Positions 8,891-19,726 of a DNA stretch of 64,000 nt are shown here, piece by piece (the first letter of the stretch is position 1; every line of letters starts with the position of its first letter). The notes below the pieces were generated by a model. The model was given only the letters and a program-made list of their open reading frames with translations. It ran no database searches and was not told where the DNA came from. The position numbers and the translations under genes were made by a program. Source of the stretch: Campylobacter concisus (GTDB lineage Bacteria; Campylobacterota; Campylobacteria; Campylobacterales; Campylobacteraceae). Where the stretch lies: positions 248,001 to 312,000 of the forward strand of contig NZ_PIQS01000001.1 in assembly GCF_003048405.1 (NCBI RefSeq). The letters run 5' to 3'.

Positions 8891-9996
8891 TTATATGTTT
8901 ATCCTATTTACAAATTCTTCTAGGCTAAAAATGGCACTATAATTAACTTTATCTCTTTGGGTTCTTTTTATAACTTGCATTAACTGTATACTATTACCTG
9001 GATCAAAAAAACTAATTGCTCTACCAAAATGCATCTCAGCCATTTCAAATGTTGTACATCTGGTTGCTACTATACTCTTCTTAAGTTCATATGCTTGTGA
9101 TAAAACAGAACTTGCACTCATATATGTTTCCAGATAGCTAATTAAGACTATATCCATTTTAGACATTACTTTGAAAAAGTCAACATTTCCAAGTTTATCA
9201 TAAAAAAGGACCCTATTTGCAATATCAAAATCTTTAAACTTCCATAAAATTTCATCTAATTTTTCTATGGATACATTTTCTTACAAATCTGTCTTTCACC
9301 AGGATGAGCTCCACCTACTATATGGAGCCTATAATTACTTGGTAAAATAGTTAATGCTTTTATGGCAGTCTCAAAATCCTTATGGGCATTAATATAGCCG
9401 AACATGCCAATATCTACATAATTGGCCTTATCATTAATACACGTTTTAGAGTAATTGCAAAAGTAAGATCTTATCTTGTTGCTAAAATATGTTACCGGAT
9501 AGTAAACTATATCTCCATTATATATTCTCTTAACAGCATTATAGTCTTTTATATTATTAACCCAGATTTTACTTTTATTATTAATACTATTTACAAAACT
9601 AATTATGTCTAGGTATAAATTAGTAAAGGTATCATCTTGAATATGAAAAGAATGAACAAATAAAACCAATTTGCTTGAATTTTCCAATATATTAAAAATA
9701 TTTCTTCTCATATCTTCCAATGTATCACCATACATACCAAGTTCCAAATGCAAATGTGTAACATCAGACCTTTTTACAATCCCTATAACATTTTCAATAT
9801 TATTATTAAATTTAGACTTGTCTCTTAGTACTGGATTGTATATGTTATTTATGGCTCCGGTATCGGCAAACGCTAATCTTGCCCCAATGGCTCTAGATAC
9901 CCTTGTGGCATATAGTTTAACTGGATTATCTTCAGAAAAATCACAAACAACGGCTATACTATTAGTTTTATTTCTTAATAAAAATCTATTTAGCAT
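8891..9996 (-). pseudogene. Glycosyltransferase broken by a single-base frameshift
   Basis: The first part reads from 9996 and stops at 9265-9267 (TAG) after a GT-B core that includes TAIKALTILPSNYRLHIVGGAHPGE. The rest of the domain continues in the neighbouring frame (from about 9282 to 8891), with FFKVMSKMDIVLISYLETYMSASS, and aligns with the C-terminal part of the paralogue at 6704-7930. Adding one A to the AAAA tract at about 9274-9277 joins the halves into a 368-residue protein. This could be a true loss, a slipping tract or a sequencing error. The 91-codon downstream piece (8891-9166) is unlikely to be a gene of its own. Confidence 0.8.
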
Positions 9997-9999
9997 ACG

Positions 10000-10935
10000 T
10001 CATCTTCTTATATTTTGAATATTTTCACAAAACCAATCCCAGGTAATTTTTAGACCTTTATAAAGATCATATTTTGGCTCAAAACCAGTTGATTTTAGTT
10101 TAGTTAAATCATATGCACGATAATCTTGTCCATTAGGCTTCGTACTGTCCCATTTGACCTTACAATGAAGTCCGGTTATATCTGCTAAATTATCCACTAT
10201 ATCCTTTATTTTTATAACGCTACTACTACCAATATTCACAGCACCGTCTATATTAAACATTATATTTATAAGTGCTTGTGCAGCATCATAGGAAAATAAA
10301 AAATCCCTTTGAGCAGATCCATCGCCCCAAACAACAATATCATCACCATTTTTATAAGCTCTATAAAATTTACTAATCAAAGCCGGTGTAACATGTCCGA
10401 AATTTTCATCAAATTTATCATGAGGACCATACAAATTACAACTAATAACAAAAGCAAAATTGGTATTATAGCTCTTTTTATAGGCACACAACTGTGCGTA
10501 CATAGCTCTTTTTGAAATAGCATAAGAGTCCTCAGAATCATGTGGATACCCCATCCACATCATATCTTCTTTTAGCGGTAACCCAGGAGACGGGTATGGG
10601 TAAACACATCCAGAGCCCATCGCTACTATTTTTTTAACATTAAAAATCCTACTGGCCTCGACAACATTAGTATTTATCATAACATTATCAAGATAAGATA
10701 ATCCCTTATTTTCCATGTTTCCCATTATACCATACACTCTAGCTGCATTATGAAAAACATAATCTGGTTTCAATTCTGCAAACATTTTCAATGTTTGTTC
10801 CATATTTGTTAGATTATACTCTCTGCTGGTTGGCGTAAATATCTGTGTATATCCTTGTTCTTGCAATAATTTTTTTAAGGCATACCCAACCAAACCATTG
10901 CCACCGGTAATCAAAATTCTAGAATCTTTTTGCAT
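10000..10935 (-). CDS. fcl: GDP-L-fucose synthase-like SDR (C4 reductase/epimerase of a GDP-sugar)
   Basis: A 311-residue extended SDR of the Fcl/WcaG family. It shows the GGNGLVG nucleotide loop, the MGSGCVYPYPSPGLPLKED segment typical of GDP-fucose synthases, YAISK as catalytic YxxxK and VWGDGSAQRDFLF near the substrate site. Fcl enzymes epimerise C3/C5 and reduce C4 of GDP-4-keto-6-deoxy-mannose; in C. jejuni heptose pathways, Fcl-like MlghC acts as a C4 reductase. Sitting among GDP-heptose genes, it may act on GDP-4-keto-6-deoxy-heptose, which is inference. It overlaps gmhB by 17 bases. Confidence 0.82.
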   Translation of the reverse strand: MQKDSRILITGGNGLVGYALKKLLQEQGYTQIFTPTSREYNLTNMEQTLKMFAELKPDYVFHNAARVYGIMGNMENKGLSYLDNVMINTNVVEASRIFNVKKIVAMGSGCVYPYPSPGLPLKEDMMWMGYPHDSEDSYAISKRAMYAQLCAYKKSYNTNFAFVISCNLYGPHDKFDENFGHVTPALISKFYRAYKNGDDIVVWGDGSAQRDFLFSYDAAQALINIMFNIDGAVNIGSSSVIKIKDIVDNLADITGLHCKVKWDSTKPNGQDYRAYDLTKLKSTGFEPKYDLYKGLKITWDWFCENIQNIRR

Positions 10936-11449
10936 GTTTCACAAGCTCCTTTATATTGCTAATTTTATTAAAATATCTACTTTCTTTTATGCTTGAAGCA
11001 GTTGTAATCAAATAGTTTCTCCCTACACCGGCATTTATACCAGCCTCAACATCTGAAATTTTATCACCGACTAGTATAGAATTTTGCAAATCTATACCAA
11101 TTTCTGCCTTTGCTCTTAATATCATACCAGGCCTTGGCTTTCTACACTCGCACTCTACACCGAATTCTGGATGATGCGGACAGTAGTACACTTTTGTAAT
11201 ATTAATATTATTTGACTTAAATTCACCAATCATCCAATTGTTTAATTTAATGAAATCGTCTTCCGTATATAATCCTCTTGCTATACCGGCCTGATTTGTG
11301 ATAACTACTATAAAATAATCAAGCTTTTGAAAATATCTACAAACATCAAATATACCATCTATAAATTCGAATTCAGAAATTTTATAAAGATAATTTTTTT
11401 CTATGTTTATAACCCCGTCTCTATCCAAAAATAGAGCTTTATATAACAT
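10919..11449 (-). CDS. gmhB: D-glycero-D-manno-heptose 1,7-bisphosphate 7-phosphatase
   Basis: A 176-residue HAD phosphatase that removes the C7 phosphate of heptose 1,7-bisphosphate to give heptose 1-phosphate, the substrate for HddC. The nucleophile motif FLDRDGVIN is at residues 7-15; the GmhB zinc loop is seen as CPHHPEFGVECECRKPRPGM with its C-x-H and C-x-C ligands; GDKISDVEAG supplies the magnesium ligands. It overlaps hddC by 11 bases and fcl by 17. Placement between hddC and fcl ties it to GDP-heptose, although GmhB can also serve the ADP-heptose core pathway. Confidence 0.92.
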   Translation of the reverse strand: MLYKALFLDRDGVINIEKNYLYKISEFEFIDGIFDVCRYFQKLDYFIVVITNQAGIARGLYTEDDFIKLNNWMIGEFKSNNINITKVYYCPHHPEFGVECECRKPRPGMILRAKAEIGIDLQNSILVGDKISDVEAGINAGVGRNYLITTASSIKESRYFNKISNIKELVKHAKRF

Positions 11450-12128
11450 ATTTTAGCTCCTTTTGCGCCTTATAATAGTCCTCCGGAATACCTACGTCAA
11501 TGAAATATCCATTATCTATTACTCCATAAATTTTCTTTTCTTTATAGTTTTTATTCATAAAATCTTCAAAAGAAAATTTTTGTACATCTTCATTATCTAA
11601 AAAATTTTTCCTTATAATATATAAACCACCATTTATTAAACCGTTCTCGCAATACTTTTTCTCATTAAATCCAATAACCCTATTTGCGGAATCCAACTTT
11701 ACAATACCGTACCTATCAAAGTTACACATTGGCTTTAAACATAGAGTTAAGTCTGCTAAATTATTTAGATGACTTTTGAATAGCGCATCCAAATTTACGT
11801 TAAAAAACGTGTCGCCATTAAGCAACAAGACATTCTCGTTATTGCAAAATTTTAACGACTGCTTTATTGCGCCACCGGTGCCCAATGGTTCTTCTTCTAC
11901 TGAATATTTTATACTTATATCAAAAAACGTATCACTAAAATATTTAATAATAGTGTCTCTTTTATAGCAAACAGACAATACCACTTTATTAATATTATTT
12001 TTTTTAAGGTATCTAAAAATGTATTCCAAGAATGGTATACCCATTATTGGAGCCATTGGCTTCGGGACATTAGAAACTACTGCCCGAAGTCTAGTACCAA
12101 GACCTCCAGCTAAAATTATCGCTTCCAA
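11439..12128 (-). CDS. hddC: D-glycero-alpha-D-manno-heptose 1-phosphate guanylyltransferase
   Basis: A 229-residue nucleotidyltransferase that makes GDP-heptose from heptose 1-phosphate and GTP. The N-terminal LAGGLGTRLR loop and the VPKPMAPI lysine motif bind the nucleotide, and LLLNGDTFF carries the metal-binding aspartate. Its identity as HddC, not a glucose- or mannose-1-phosphate enzyme, rests on size and position between gmhA and gmhB. It starts 2 bases after the gmhA stop. Confidence 0.9.
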   Translation of the reverse strand: MEAIILAGGLGTRLRAVVSNVPKPMAPIMGIPFLEYIFRYLKKNNINKVVLSVCYKRDTIIKYFSDTFFDISIKYSVEEEPLGTGGAIKQSLKFCNNENVLLLNGDTFFNVNLDALFKSHLNNLADLTLCLKPMCNFDRYGIVKLDSANRVIGFNEKKYCENGLINGGLYIIRKNFLDNEDVQKFSFEDFMNKNYKEKKIYGVIDNGYFIDVGIPEDYYKAQKELKYVI

Positions 12129-12130
12129 AA

Positions 12131-12727
12131 CTAAAAACCTTTACCGAATATAAATTCTTCTACAACTGCACATATGGTGTGAGCTATCAGAATATGCCCC
12201 TCCTGTATTCTCGGCGTTTCGTTAGATGGCATGCATATACAATAATCGCAGATATTTTTCATAAGACCACCATTTTCACCAGTAAGCCCAACCGTTAAAA
12301 TATTATTTTCTCTCGCATACTTTAAAGCCTCTATTATATTTTTAGAATTTCCACTGGTAGAAATACCCAAAAATACGTCGCCAGCTTTCCCATTTGCTTG
12401 AAGTTGCCTTACAAAAATTTTTTCATACCCATAGTCATTTCCAATGGCCGTCAAAACCGACGTATCCGTCGTTAAGGCGATAGATGCTAGTCCTGGCCTA
12501 TCAAAATAGAATCTACTAACAAATTCTCCAGCAATATGCTGGGCATCTGCCGCACTACCACCGTTGCCAGCTATTATGGTTTTATTTCCATTTTTATATG
12601 CTTTGACTATCGCCAATGATACTTCTCTTACAACCATACCGATATTCTTAGAATTGTAAATTGCTTGTTTTAGCTCCAAGGACTTCCCAAACTGATTTAT
12701 TATAAAATCATTAATCATACTTTCCAT
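12131..12727 (-). CDS. gmhA: Sedoheptulose 7-phosphate isomerase
   Basis: A 198-residue SIS-domain isomerase that converts sedoheptulose 7-phosphate to D-glycero-D-manno-heptose 7-phosphate, the first step of heptose nucleotide synthesis. Motifs are [17 protein letters not shown] near residues 54-70, STSGNSKNI for phosphate binding, and [11 protein letters not shown] near the end. It overlaps hddA by 13 bases, so it is probably the copy dedicated to GDP-heptose; a second gmhA for core LPS may exist elsewhere in the genome, which cannot be seen here. Confidence 0.93.
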   Translation of the reverse strand: MESMINDFIINQFGKSLELKQAIYNSKNIGMVVREVSLAIVKAYKNGNKTIIAGNGGSAADAQHIAGEFVSRFYFDRPGLASIALTTDTSVLTAIGNDYGYEKIFVRQLQANGKAGDVFLGISTSGNSKNIIEALKYARENNILTVGLTGENGGLMKNICDYCICMPSNETPRIQEGHILIAHTICAVVEEFIFGKGF

Positions 12728-13737
12728 GCAGTAGTTCCTTCCTTTGTGAAATTGAAATTTATAACTTTTCCACCGCTGTTGTTCAATGCCTTAACAAGCT
12801 GATATTTTTTTATGGGATCGACCATAAAAAACATAAAGCCGCCGCCGCCAGCACCGCTAACCTTGCCAGAATATGCACCATTTTCAAGCGCAATATTTAA
12901 AACTTTATCTATTTCACTATTCGTAACAGATTTTGCCATATTTTTTTTAGACTCCCAAGATTTGCCCAATATCTTAGCAAAGCCGTTGATATCACCCTTT
13001 AATAAAAACTCTTTCATTAAACGGGCATCATCTTTTACTTGGTGCATGGCCTCCAATGGTTTAGGATTTTTTGTTGCGGTATTTTTCTTTTCTTCTTCTA
13101 TAGCGGATGCAGACCTTCTTATCCCGGTAAAATACAAAACTATTGATGATTCAAATTCATTAATAATCCAATTTTTAACTCTTAATGGATTTACTATCAC
13201 CCTATTATTATCATAAAATTCTATAAAATTAAATCCGCCAAAAGTTGCAGCATATTGGTCTTGTTTACCACCAATTATACCAACATCAATTCTTTCTATT
13301 TCATAAGCAAGATAGGCTATTTCATATTCTCCTAATGGCAAGTTTAACCATTCGCAGAATGCTTTTATTATTGCTACCACCATGGTTGATGAGCCTCCTA
13401 GACCGCTACCGGATGGAGCATCAGAATATGTGGTGAGCTTAAATGATAACGCATTGCCATTATTATAGCACTCTATTATCTTATTATATATGCTTTTATA
13501 TAAATCCAGCCTTCCATCACAACTAATAAAATTGGTCTTTGCAACTTCTACGAATTCATTTTGATCTAATGAATTAAAAATTATCTTGTCGTCATTAGTA
13601 ACTTCTATATTACAATAGGCATACAAATTTAGAGTAGCGTTTAAAACAGCCCCTCCATAAGTAGAGTAATAAAATTCTATATCCGTACCACCGCCAGCAA
13701 GCCCCAGTCTTAGCGGTGCCTTTGATCTAATTATCAT
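12715..13737 (-). CDS. hddA: D-glycero-alpha-D-manno-heptose 7-phosphate kinase
   Basis: A 340-residue GHMP kinase that phosphorylates heptose 7-phosphate at C1. The N-terminal [16 protein letters not shown] substrate loop, the ATP loop [12 protein letters not shown] near residue 110 and the C-terminal [13 protein letters not shown] motif are complete. It lies 19 bases after the dehydratase gene and overlaps gmhA. With GmhA, GmhB and HddC it gives the full route from sedoheptulose 7-phosphate to GDP-heptose in adjacent genes. Confidence 0.92.
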   Translation of the reverse strand: MIIRSKAPLRLGLAGGGTDIEFYYSTYGGAVLNATLNLYAYCNIEVTNDDKIIFNSLDQNEFVEVAKTNFISCDGRLDLYKSIYNKIIECYNNGNALSFKLTTYSDAPSGSGLGGSSTMVVAIIKAFCEWLNLPLGEYEIAYLAYEIERIDVGIIGGKQDQYAATFGGFNFIEFYDNNRVIVNPLRVKNWIINEFESSIVLYFTGIRRSASAIEEEKKNTATKNPKPLEAMHQVKDDARLMKEFLLKGDINGFAKILGKSWESKKNMAKSVTNSEIDKVLNIALENGAYSGKVSGAGGGGFMFFMVDPIKKYQLVKALNNSGGKVINFNFTKEGTTAWKV

Positions 13738-13756
13738 ACAATATCCTTTGCTATAT

Positions 13757-14791
13757 TTATCTATTTAAAGGAATCTTACCTTTTGAAATCTCATCCCTCC
13801 AGTGATTCAGTAGATCTAAGAACATTTTTTTGGTCGGTATTTCAGGTTTCCAATCTATAAATTGTCTAATTTTGGTATTATCAAACATTTGATAATCGGC
13901 ATCTATCGGCCTTAATCTGTCTGTATCCGTTTCAACCCTTATTTTATCCTTCATGGTGCTATAACCGATTAATAAATCTACAACTTCTGGCAATTTATAG
14001 GCTTCTTCACCAGCAATATTAAACGCCTCGCCACAAGGAATATTCCCTTTTTCGCTCTCTAATGATAAAAGATAATAAGCCCTAACAGCATCCCTTGCAT
14101 CCTGAAAAGTTCTAACGCTTGACAAATTTCCAACCTTGATAACTGGCTCTTGTAGCCCAGCTTCTATTAGTGCGATCTGTTTTGCAACCGTACTTTCAAA
14201 AAATACGTCGCTTCTTCTAGGCCCAGTGTGCGTCCCCATTCTAGTTATAAAAGTTTTTATATTATAAGCTTCGCCATAAAATCTACCCAAATAATCGGTT
14301 CCAATTTTACTAATACTGTATGGGCTTGCTCCATGAAATTTAGTATCTTCATTTAGTTTTTCACCAGGCTTTGCTCTACCATAAACCTCACTCGAAGAAC
14401 AGATGTGAACCACTGGGTCATAACCATCTGTCTCTTTAAATTGTCTAATAACTTCCAGCAGGCTAGCAGTTCCTATGATATTCGTCTGTAGTGTTTCTAT
14501 TGGAATATTAAAAGATGTTTTTGGAAATGATTGTGCAGCCAAATGAAATATTACATTTGGTCTCACTGCATTAATCATCCTATTAATTGATGCATAATCA
14601 TTCAAATCAGCATAGTATATACTAATCCTATCCTTTTTATTTATCCTGTCATTTAGATGATATAAATTATCCATAGGTTCTTGCCAACGCATCATTCCAA
14701 CTATCTCATAGCTAGTATTTTCTAGCAAAAAATCAGCCATCTGTGAACCAACCTGCCCTGTAATACCGGTAATTAACGCCACTTTACCCAC
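13757..14791 (-). CDS. dmhA: GDP-sugar 4,6-dehydratase (DmhA/WcbK- or Gmd-like)
   Basis: A 344-residue extended SDR of the GDP-mannose 4,6-dehydratase group. It has the GITGQVGSQ nucleotide loop, FHLAAQSF, the catalytic SSSEVYG segment, YSISK as YxxxK, and the [17 protein letters not shown] region that binds the GDP moiety. Its length is nearer to GDP-heptose dehydratases (DmhA of Yersinia, WcbK of C. jejuni) than to the longer Gmd of E. coli, and it directly precedes hddA-gmhA-hddC-gmhB, so GDP-heptose is the favoured substrate. GDP-mannose remains possible, especially with manB/manC just upstream. Confidence 0.78.
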   Translation of the reverse strand: MGKVALITGITGQVGSQMADFLLENTSYEIVGMMRWQEPMDNLYHLNDRINKKDRISIYYADLNDYASINRMINAVRPNVIFHLAAQSFPKTSFNIPIETLQTNIIGTASLLEVIRQFKETDGYDPVVHICSSSEVYGRAKPGEKLNEDTKFHGASPYSISKIGTDYLGRFYGEAYNIKTFITRMGTHTGPRRSDVFFESTVAKQIALIEAGLQEPVIKVGNLSSVRTFQDARDAVRAYYLLSLESEKGNIPCGEAFNIAGEEAYKLPEVVDLLIGYSTMKDKIRVETDTDRLRPIDADYQMFDNTKIRQFIDWKPEIPTKKMFLDLLNHWRDEISKGKIPLNR

Positions 14792-14823
14792 TATATAATC
14801 CTTTTATATAAAATTTTTATTTA

Positions 14824-16165
14824 TCAATTTCTATCAAAATCGTCTTCTATCCTAATAATATCATCTTCTCCTATATACTCCCCCACTTGCACCTCTATTA
14901 AAATAACCGGCATATTACCATTGTTTGCCAAACGATGAACTTCTCCTGTTTTTATATATGTCGATTCGTTTGACTCAACTAGTCTAATTTCGCCTCTTAC
15001 GGTTACGGTTGCCACACCAGATACAACCGTCCAGTATTCGCTTCTATAAAGATGCTTTTGCAAGTTCAGTCTTTTACCGGGTTTAACCACTATCTTTTTC
15101 ATCTTATAGCTGCTACCCTCGCAGCACCTCGTAGCTGCCCCACGGACGGTATACGCTCGTGTGCGCTTCGCAAATTTCAGGAAATGAATTCAAAAAGTGC
15201 TTATAAACCTCTTTTACCTTTTACGAACTGCCTTTTTTGGCGATCAAAAGCGCGTCTTTGGTATCGACTACGAGCAAATTTTGCACGTCCACGAGCGCGG
15301 TAGGTTTTTTGGTCAGGATAAAATTTTCGCTTGAGTCGATTTGTAGCGATTCGCCGATATTTTTTATCTTTTTACTCAGCTCGTCAAAGCTACCCATATC
15401 GCTCCAGCCTGCATCAAGTGGCACCATTTTGATATTTAGGCTTTTTTGCATTAGCGCATAGTCGATGCTGATATCCTCGATCTTATCCATAAAATTCGGA
15501 CTAATTTTTAGCAAATTCGGTTCGTTTGCCGAGCCCTCTATCGCCGCCGTAACGTCTTTTACGATACCTGGCGCGTATTTTTTCATCTCGCTTAAAAACA
15601 CGCCCGCCTTAAAGCAAAACATACCGCTGTTAAAATAATATCCGCCCTCTTTTATAAATTTAGTCGCGGTTTCAAGATTAGGCTTTTCGATAAACCGCTC
15701 TACGTCGCCGTTTTTATCGGCCTTGATGTAACCGTAACCGGTATTTGGCTCGCAAGGCTTTATGCCAAACGTCGCTAAAAAGCCCTGACTTGCGTAGCTT
15801 TGCGCGATCAAAAGCGCTTTTTTATACTCCGCTTCGTTCTCGATTAGATGGTCGCTTGGAGTAACGAGCAAAATTTCGTCCTCATCGCAGCAAAGCGCCG
15901 CAAACGTAATCGCCGCGGCAGTATTTTTGCCGAAAGGCTCGAGGATAAATTTATCTATTTTTTTACTTCCGCATTCATCAAGCGCCAAAAAATAGTGCGC
16001 CTCGTTGCAAACGATGATCGTTTTTTGCGCGTGTACGTTGCGTCTAAGCGTAAGGTCAAAGAGAGATTTGCCGTTAAAAAGCCTGATAAATTGCTTTGGC
16101 ATCAGAGTGCGAGATAGCGGCCAAAGTCTCGTGCCCGAACCTCCGCAAAGTATAACGTTTGTCAT
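14824..16165 (-). pseudogene. manC: Broken manC: mannose-1-phosphate guanylyltransferase / mannose-6-phosphate isomerase
   Basis: Bifunctional ManC normally joins an N-terminal GTP:mannose-1-phosphate guanylyltransferase to a C-terminal cupin isomerase. Here residues 1-314 are intact (LCGGSGTRLWPLSR, FIEKP near residue 160, YFNSGMF) and end at TAA (15221-15223) after DALLIAKKGSS. Past that stop the same frame continues with recognisable ManC sequence (KVKEVYKHF, then RPWGSYEVL) to about 15122; it then needs a shift into the frame that starts with MKKIVVKPGKRL at 15102 and ends at 14824. So there are two lesions, a likely CAA-to-TAA stop and a 2-base loss (or 1-base gain) near 15116. The nucleotidyltransferase piece and the 92-residue cupin piece might each keep activity. 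Confidence 0.85.
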
Positions 16166-16167
16166 TT

Positions 16168-17568
16168 TTACGCCTTTTGCTTTAAATTTTCGACCAAATT
16201 TAAAAATGTTTCTTGTAATTTTACAAGCAAATTTTGATCCTTGGTCTCAAATCTCGTGACGATAACCGGCGTAGTATTTGAGGCTCGCACTAGCGCCCAG
16301 CTGCCGTCCTCAAATCTCACTCTAACGCCGTCTATATCGATGATTTCGGCTATCTTGCCTAGACCTGCTAGCAAATTTTGCGCGTCGCCCTTCTCGTAAA
16401 TTTCAACCAAAACCTCTTTTAGCTTTGCAACCAGCTTAAATTTTTGCGCGTCGGTCGTTTTTATCTTGATCTCGTCGGTGCTAAAGACCTTTGGCAATTT
16501 ATCGAGCTCGCCGTCTAGGTTAAAGCCTTTAGCCACAAGCTCCAGCGCGCGAAACATCGCGTACGTCGCATCATCAAAGCCAAAATACCTCTCCTTAAAG
16601 AAAATATGACCGCTCACCTCGGCCGCCATGTCGATATTTAGCTCCTTCATCGCCTTTTTGATATTGCTGTGGCCGGTCTTGCCCATGAAGCTTTTGCCGC
16701 CGTGCGCATCGATCTCGTCGTACATATTTTGCGAGCATTTGACCTCGCCGAGAACTCGCGGATTTTTCATCGCAAGGCTATATAGATAGGCTAGTTCGTC
16801 GCCTTTTATGTTGCGTTTTTTGGTTAGAACCGCAATGCGGTCGCCGTCGCCGTCAAAACCGAATCCTATGTCAAATTCGCCCTTTAGCGCGGCCTTTAGG
16901 TCGCTTAAATTTTTCTCCTCGCTAGGGTCTGGGTGATGGTTTGGGAAGTTGCCGTCGGGCTGGGCATATAAAATTTGAGCGTTCAAATTTAACGCCTCGC
17001 AAATTTCGGGCAGAACCGCTCCGACCGCGCCGTTTGCGCAGTCGATGACGATTTTAAGCGGCAAGGCTTTTAGATGTGCAAACTGTTCTATAAGAAAATT
17101 TTTATAAGGCGTCGCGATGTCGAATTTCTCGGCTCTCAAATCATCGGGGATTTGCGTTTTTGCCGCGATGCCTGCTAGCACGGCGACTTTTAACTTTTGC
17201 AAATCCTCGCCGAAGTAACTATCCTTAAAAATCGTGATTTTAAAGCCGTTGTACTCTTTTGGATTATGAGAGCCGGTTATCATTACGTTTGCGTCAAATT
17301 TATCCGAAAACACGCTAAAATACCCGACCGGCGTCGGCAGTAAGCCGATATTGTAGACCCTGATCCCGGCTAAATTTAGCCCGCTAACCAGCCAGCCAAA
17401 AATCTCATTTGCACTTAGCCTAGCATCATACCCCACGCTAACGTTTTTTGCGCCTCGTCGTAGCATTTCTCGGCCCAAATTTAACCCGATCGCTTTGACG
17501 CTCGTTTCGTTTAGATCGCGCTCGTAAATGCCGCGTATATCGTATTCTCTAAAAATTTCTTGTATCAT
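16168..17568 (-). CDS. manB: Phosphomannomutase/phosphoglucomutase
   Basis: A 466-residue alpha-D-phosphohexomutase that interconverts mannose 6-phosphate and mannose 1-phosphate (often glucose phosphates too). The phosphoserine loop is TGSHNP with Ser100, the magnesium site is DGDGD at 239-243, a GHIFF sugar-specificity loop follows (VSGHIFF), and the C-terminal phosphate site is RASNTTP. It is the first gene of the glycan operon. Its GC content is well above the rest of the operon (34 of 60 bases in 16501-16560), suggesting a different origin. Its product would feed ManC, which is broken here. Confidence 0.92.
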   Translation of the reverse strand: MIQEIFREYDIRGIYERDLNETSVKAIGLNLGREMLRRGAKNVSVGYDARLSANEIFGWLVSGLNLAGIRVYNIGLLPTPVGYFSVFSDKFDANVMITGSHNPKEYNGFKITIFKDSYFGEDLQKLKVAVLAGIAAKTQIPDDLRAEKFDIATPYKNFLIEQFAHLKALPLKIVIDCANGAVGAVLPEICEALNLNAQILYAQPDGNFPNHHPDPSEEKNLSDLKAALKGEFDIGFGFDGDGDRIAVLTKKRNIKGDELAYLYSLAMKNPRVLGEVKCSQNMYDEIDAHGGKSFMGKTGHSNIKKAMKELNIDMAAEVSGHIFFKERYFGFDDATYAMFRALELVAKGFNLDGELDKLPKVFSTDEIKIKTTDAQKFKLVAKLKEVLVEIYEKGDAQNLLAGLGKIAEIIDIDGVRVRFEDGSWALVRASNTTPVIVTRFETKDQNLLVKLQETFLNLVENLKQKA

Positions 17569-17601
17569 AAATTTTTTATCTTTTAATTAAATAATTTTAG
17601 G

Positions 17602-17607
17602 ATTATA
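17602..17607 (-). promoter_or_regulatory. Probable -10 box of the glycan operon
   Basis: TATAAT on the minus strand 34 bases upstream of manB, in an A/T-rich stretch and downstream of the groEL terminator. No clear -35 box is seen, as usual in Campylobacter. It is the only good promoter-like element found before the run of tightly spaced genes down to 2747. Confidence 0.6.
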
Positions 17608-17670
17608 GATAAAAAGAAGTTAAATTTTTATTAATTTTAGCCATTTTTTAGAAATTTGAGATTTTAGAGA

Positions 17671-17695
17671 TTTACCCGACGGAAAGTCGGGTAAA
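17671..17695 (-). terminator. Terminator hairpin after groEL
   Basis: TTTACCCGAC and GTCGGGTAAA form a perfect 10-bp stem with a 5-base loop, 6 bases past the groEL stop. It separates the chaperonin operon from the glycan operon transcribed in the same direction. The following tract is T-rich only in part, but the stem is among the strongest in the window. Confidence 0.8.
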
Positions 17696-17701
17696 TTCGG
17701 G

Positions 17702-19348
<1,647 letters not shown>

Positions 19349-19353
19349 TTAAA

Positions 19354-19614
19354 TTATTTAATCACGCCTAAAATATCGTCGATGTTTAAAACAAGATATG
19401 TTTTATCATCTAAATTTATCTCAGTGCCACCGTATTTTGCAAATACAACTTTATCACCAACTTTTACACCCTCTACTTCAGCACCGACTGCTTTTACCTC
19501 ACCGCTTAAAGGTTTTTCTTTTGCGTTATCAGGTATAATAATGCCCGAAGCTGTGGTCTTTGTCTCCTCTACGCGTTCGACTAGAACACGCTTGCCTAAT
19601 GGTTGAAAATTCAT
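19354..19614 (-). CDS. groES: Co-chaperonin GroES (10 kDa)
   Basis: An 86-residue lid protein of the GroEL chamber. It starts [17 protein letters not shown] and has the mobile loop [19 protein letters not shown] that contacts GroEL. AAGGA lies upstream of the ATG. It is the first gene of groES-groEL, behind a sigma70 promoter and a CIRCE operator, so HrcA-type heat-shock repression is expected. Confidence 0.97.
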   Translation of the reverse strand: MNFQPLGKRVLVERVEETKTTASGIIIPDNAKEKPLSGEVKAVGAEVEGVKVGDKVVFAKYGGTEINLDDKTYLVLNIDDILGVIK

Positions 19615-19643
19615 TGTTCATCCTTTTAGTTTAATTGTCTTTT

Positions 19644-19670
19644 TTAGCACTCTTTATTTTTGAGTGATGA
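19644..19670. promoter_or_regulatory. CIRCE operator (HrcA binding site) of groESL
   Basis: TTAGCACTC, nine bases, then GAGTGATGA. The left arm is identical to the CIRCE consensus and the right arm matches at 7 of 9 positions (consensus GAGTGCTAA). It lies 30 bases upstream of groES and directly downstream of the -10 box, where HrcA would block transcription. Confidence 0.9.
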
Positions 19671-19671
19671 A

Positions 19672-19700
19672 ATCCTAGCATTTTTTTCTAAAAAAGTCAA
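19672..19700 (-). promoter_or_regulatory. Sigma70 promoter of groESL
   Basis: Minus-strand TTGACT (19695-19700), a 17-base spacer and TAGGAT (19672-19677), with a TG extension just before the -10. The CIRCE operator begins one base downstream of the -10 box, an arrangement typical of HrcA-controlled promoters. Confidence 0.8.
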
Positions 19701-19726
19701 TGAATTTATAGCAAATTTAATTAAAT

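Noticed and set aside
8891..9166. Separate 91-residue gene
   Set aside because: The frame is open further upstream to about 9282 and matches the missing C-terminal part of the glycosyltransferase.
14824..15102. Stand-alone cupin/mannose-6-phosphate isomerase gene
   Set aside because: It has its own ATG, but no convincing ribosome-binding site, and ManC sequence continues directly upstream in another frame; it is treated as the tail of broken manC.
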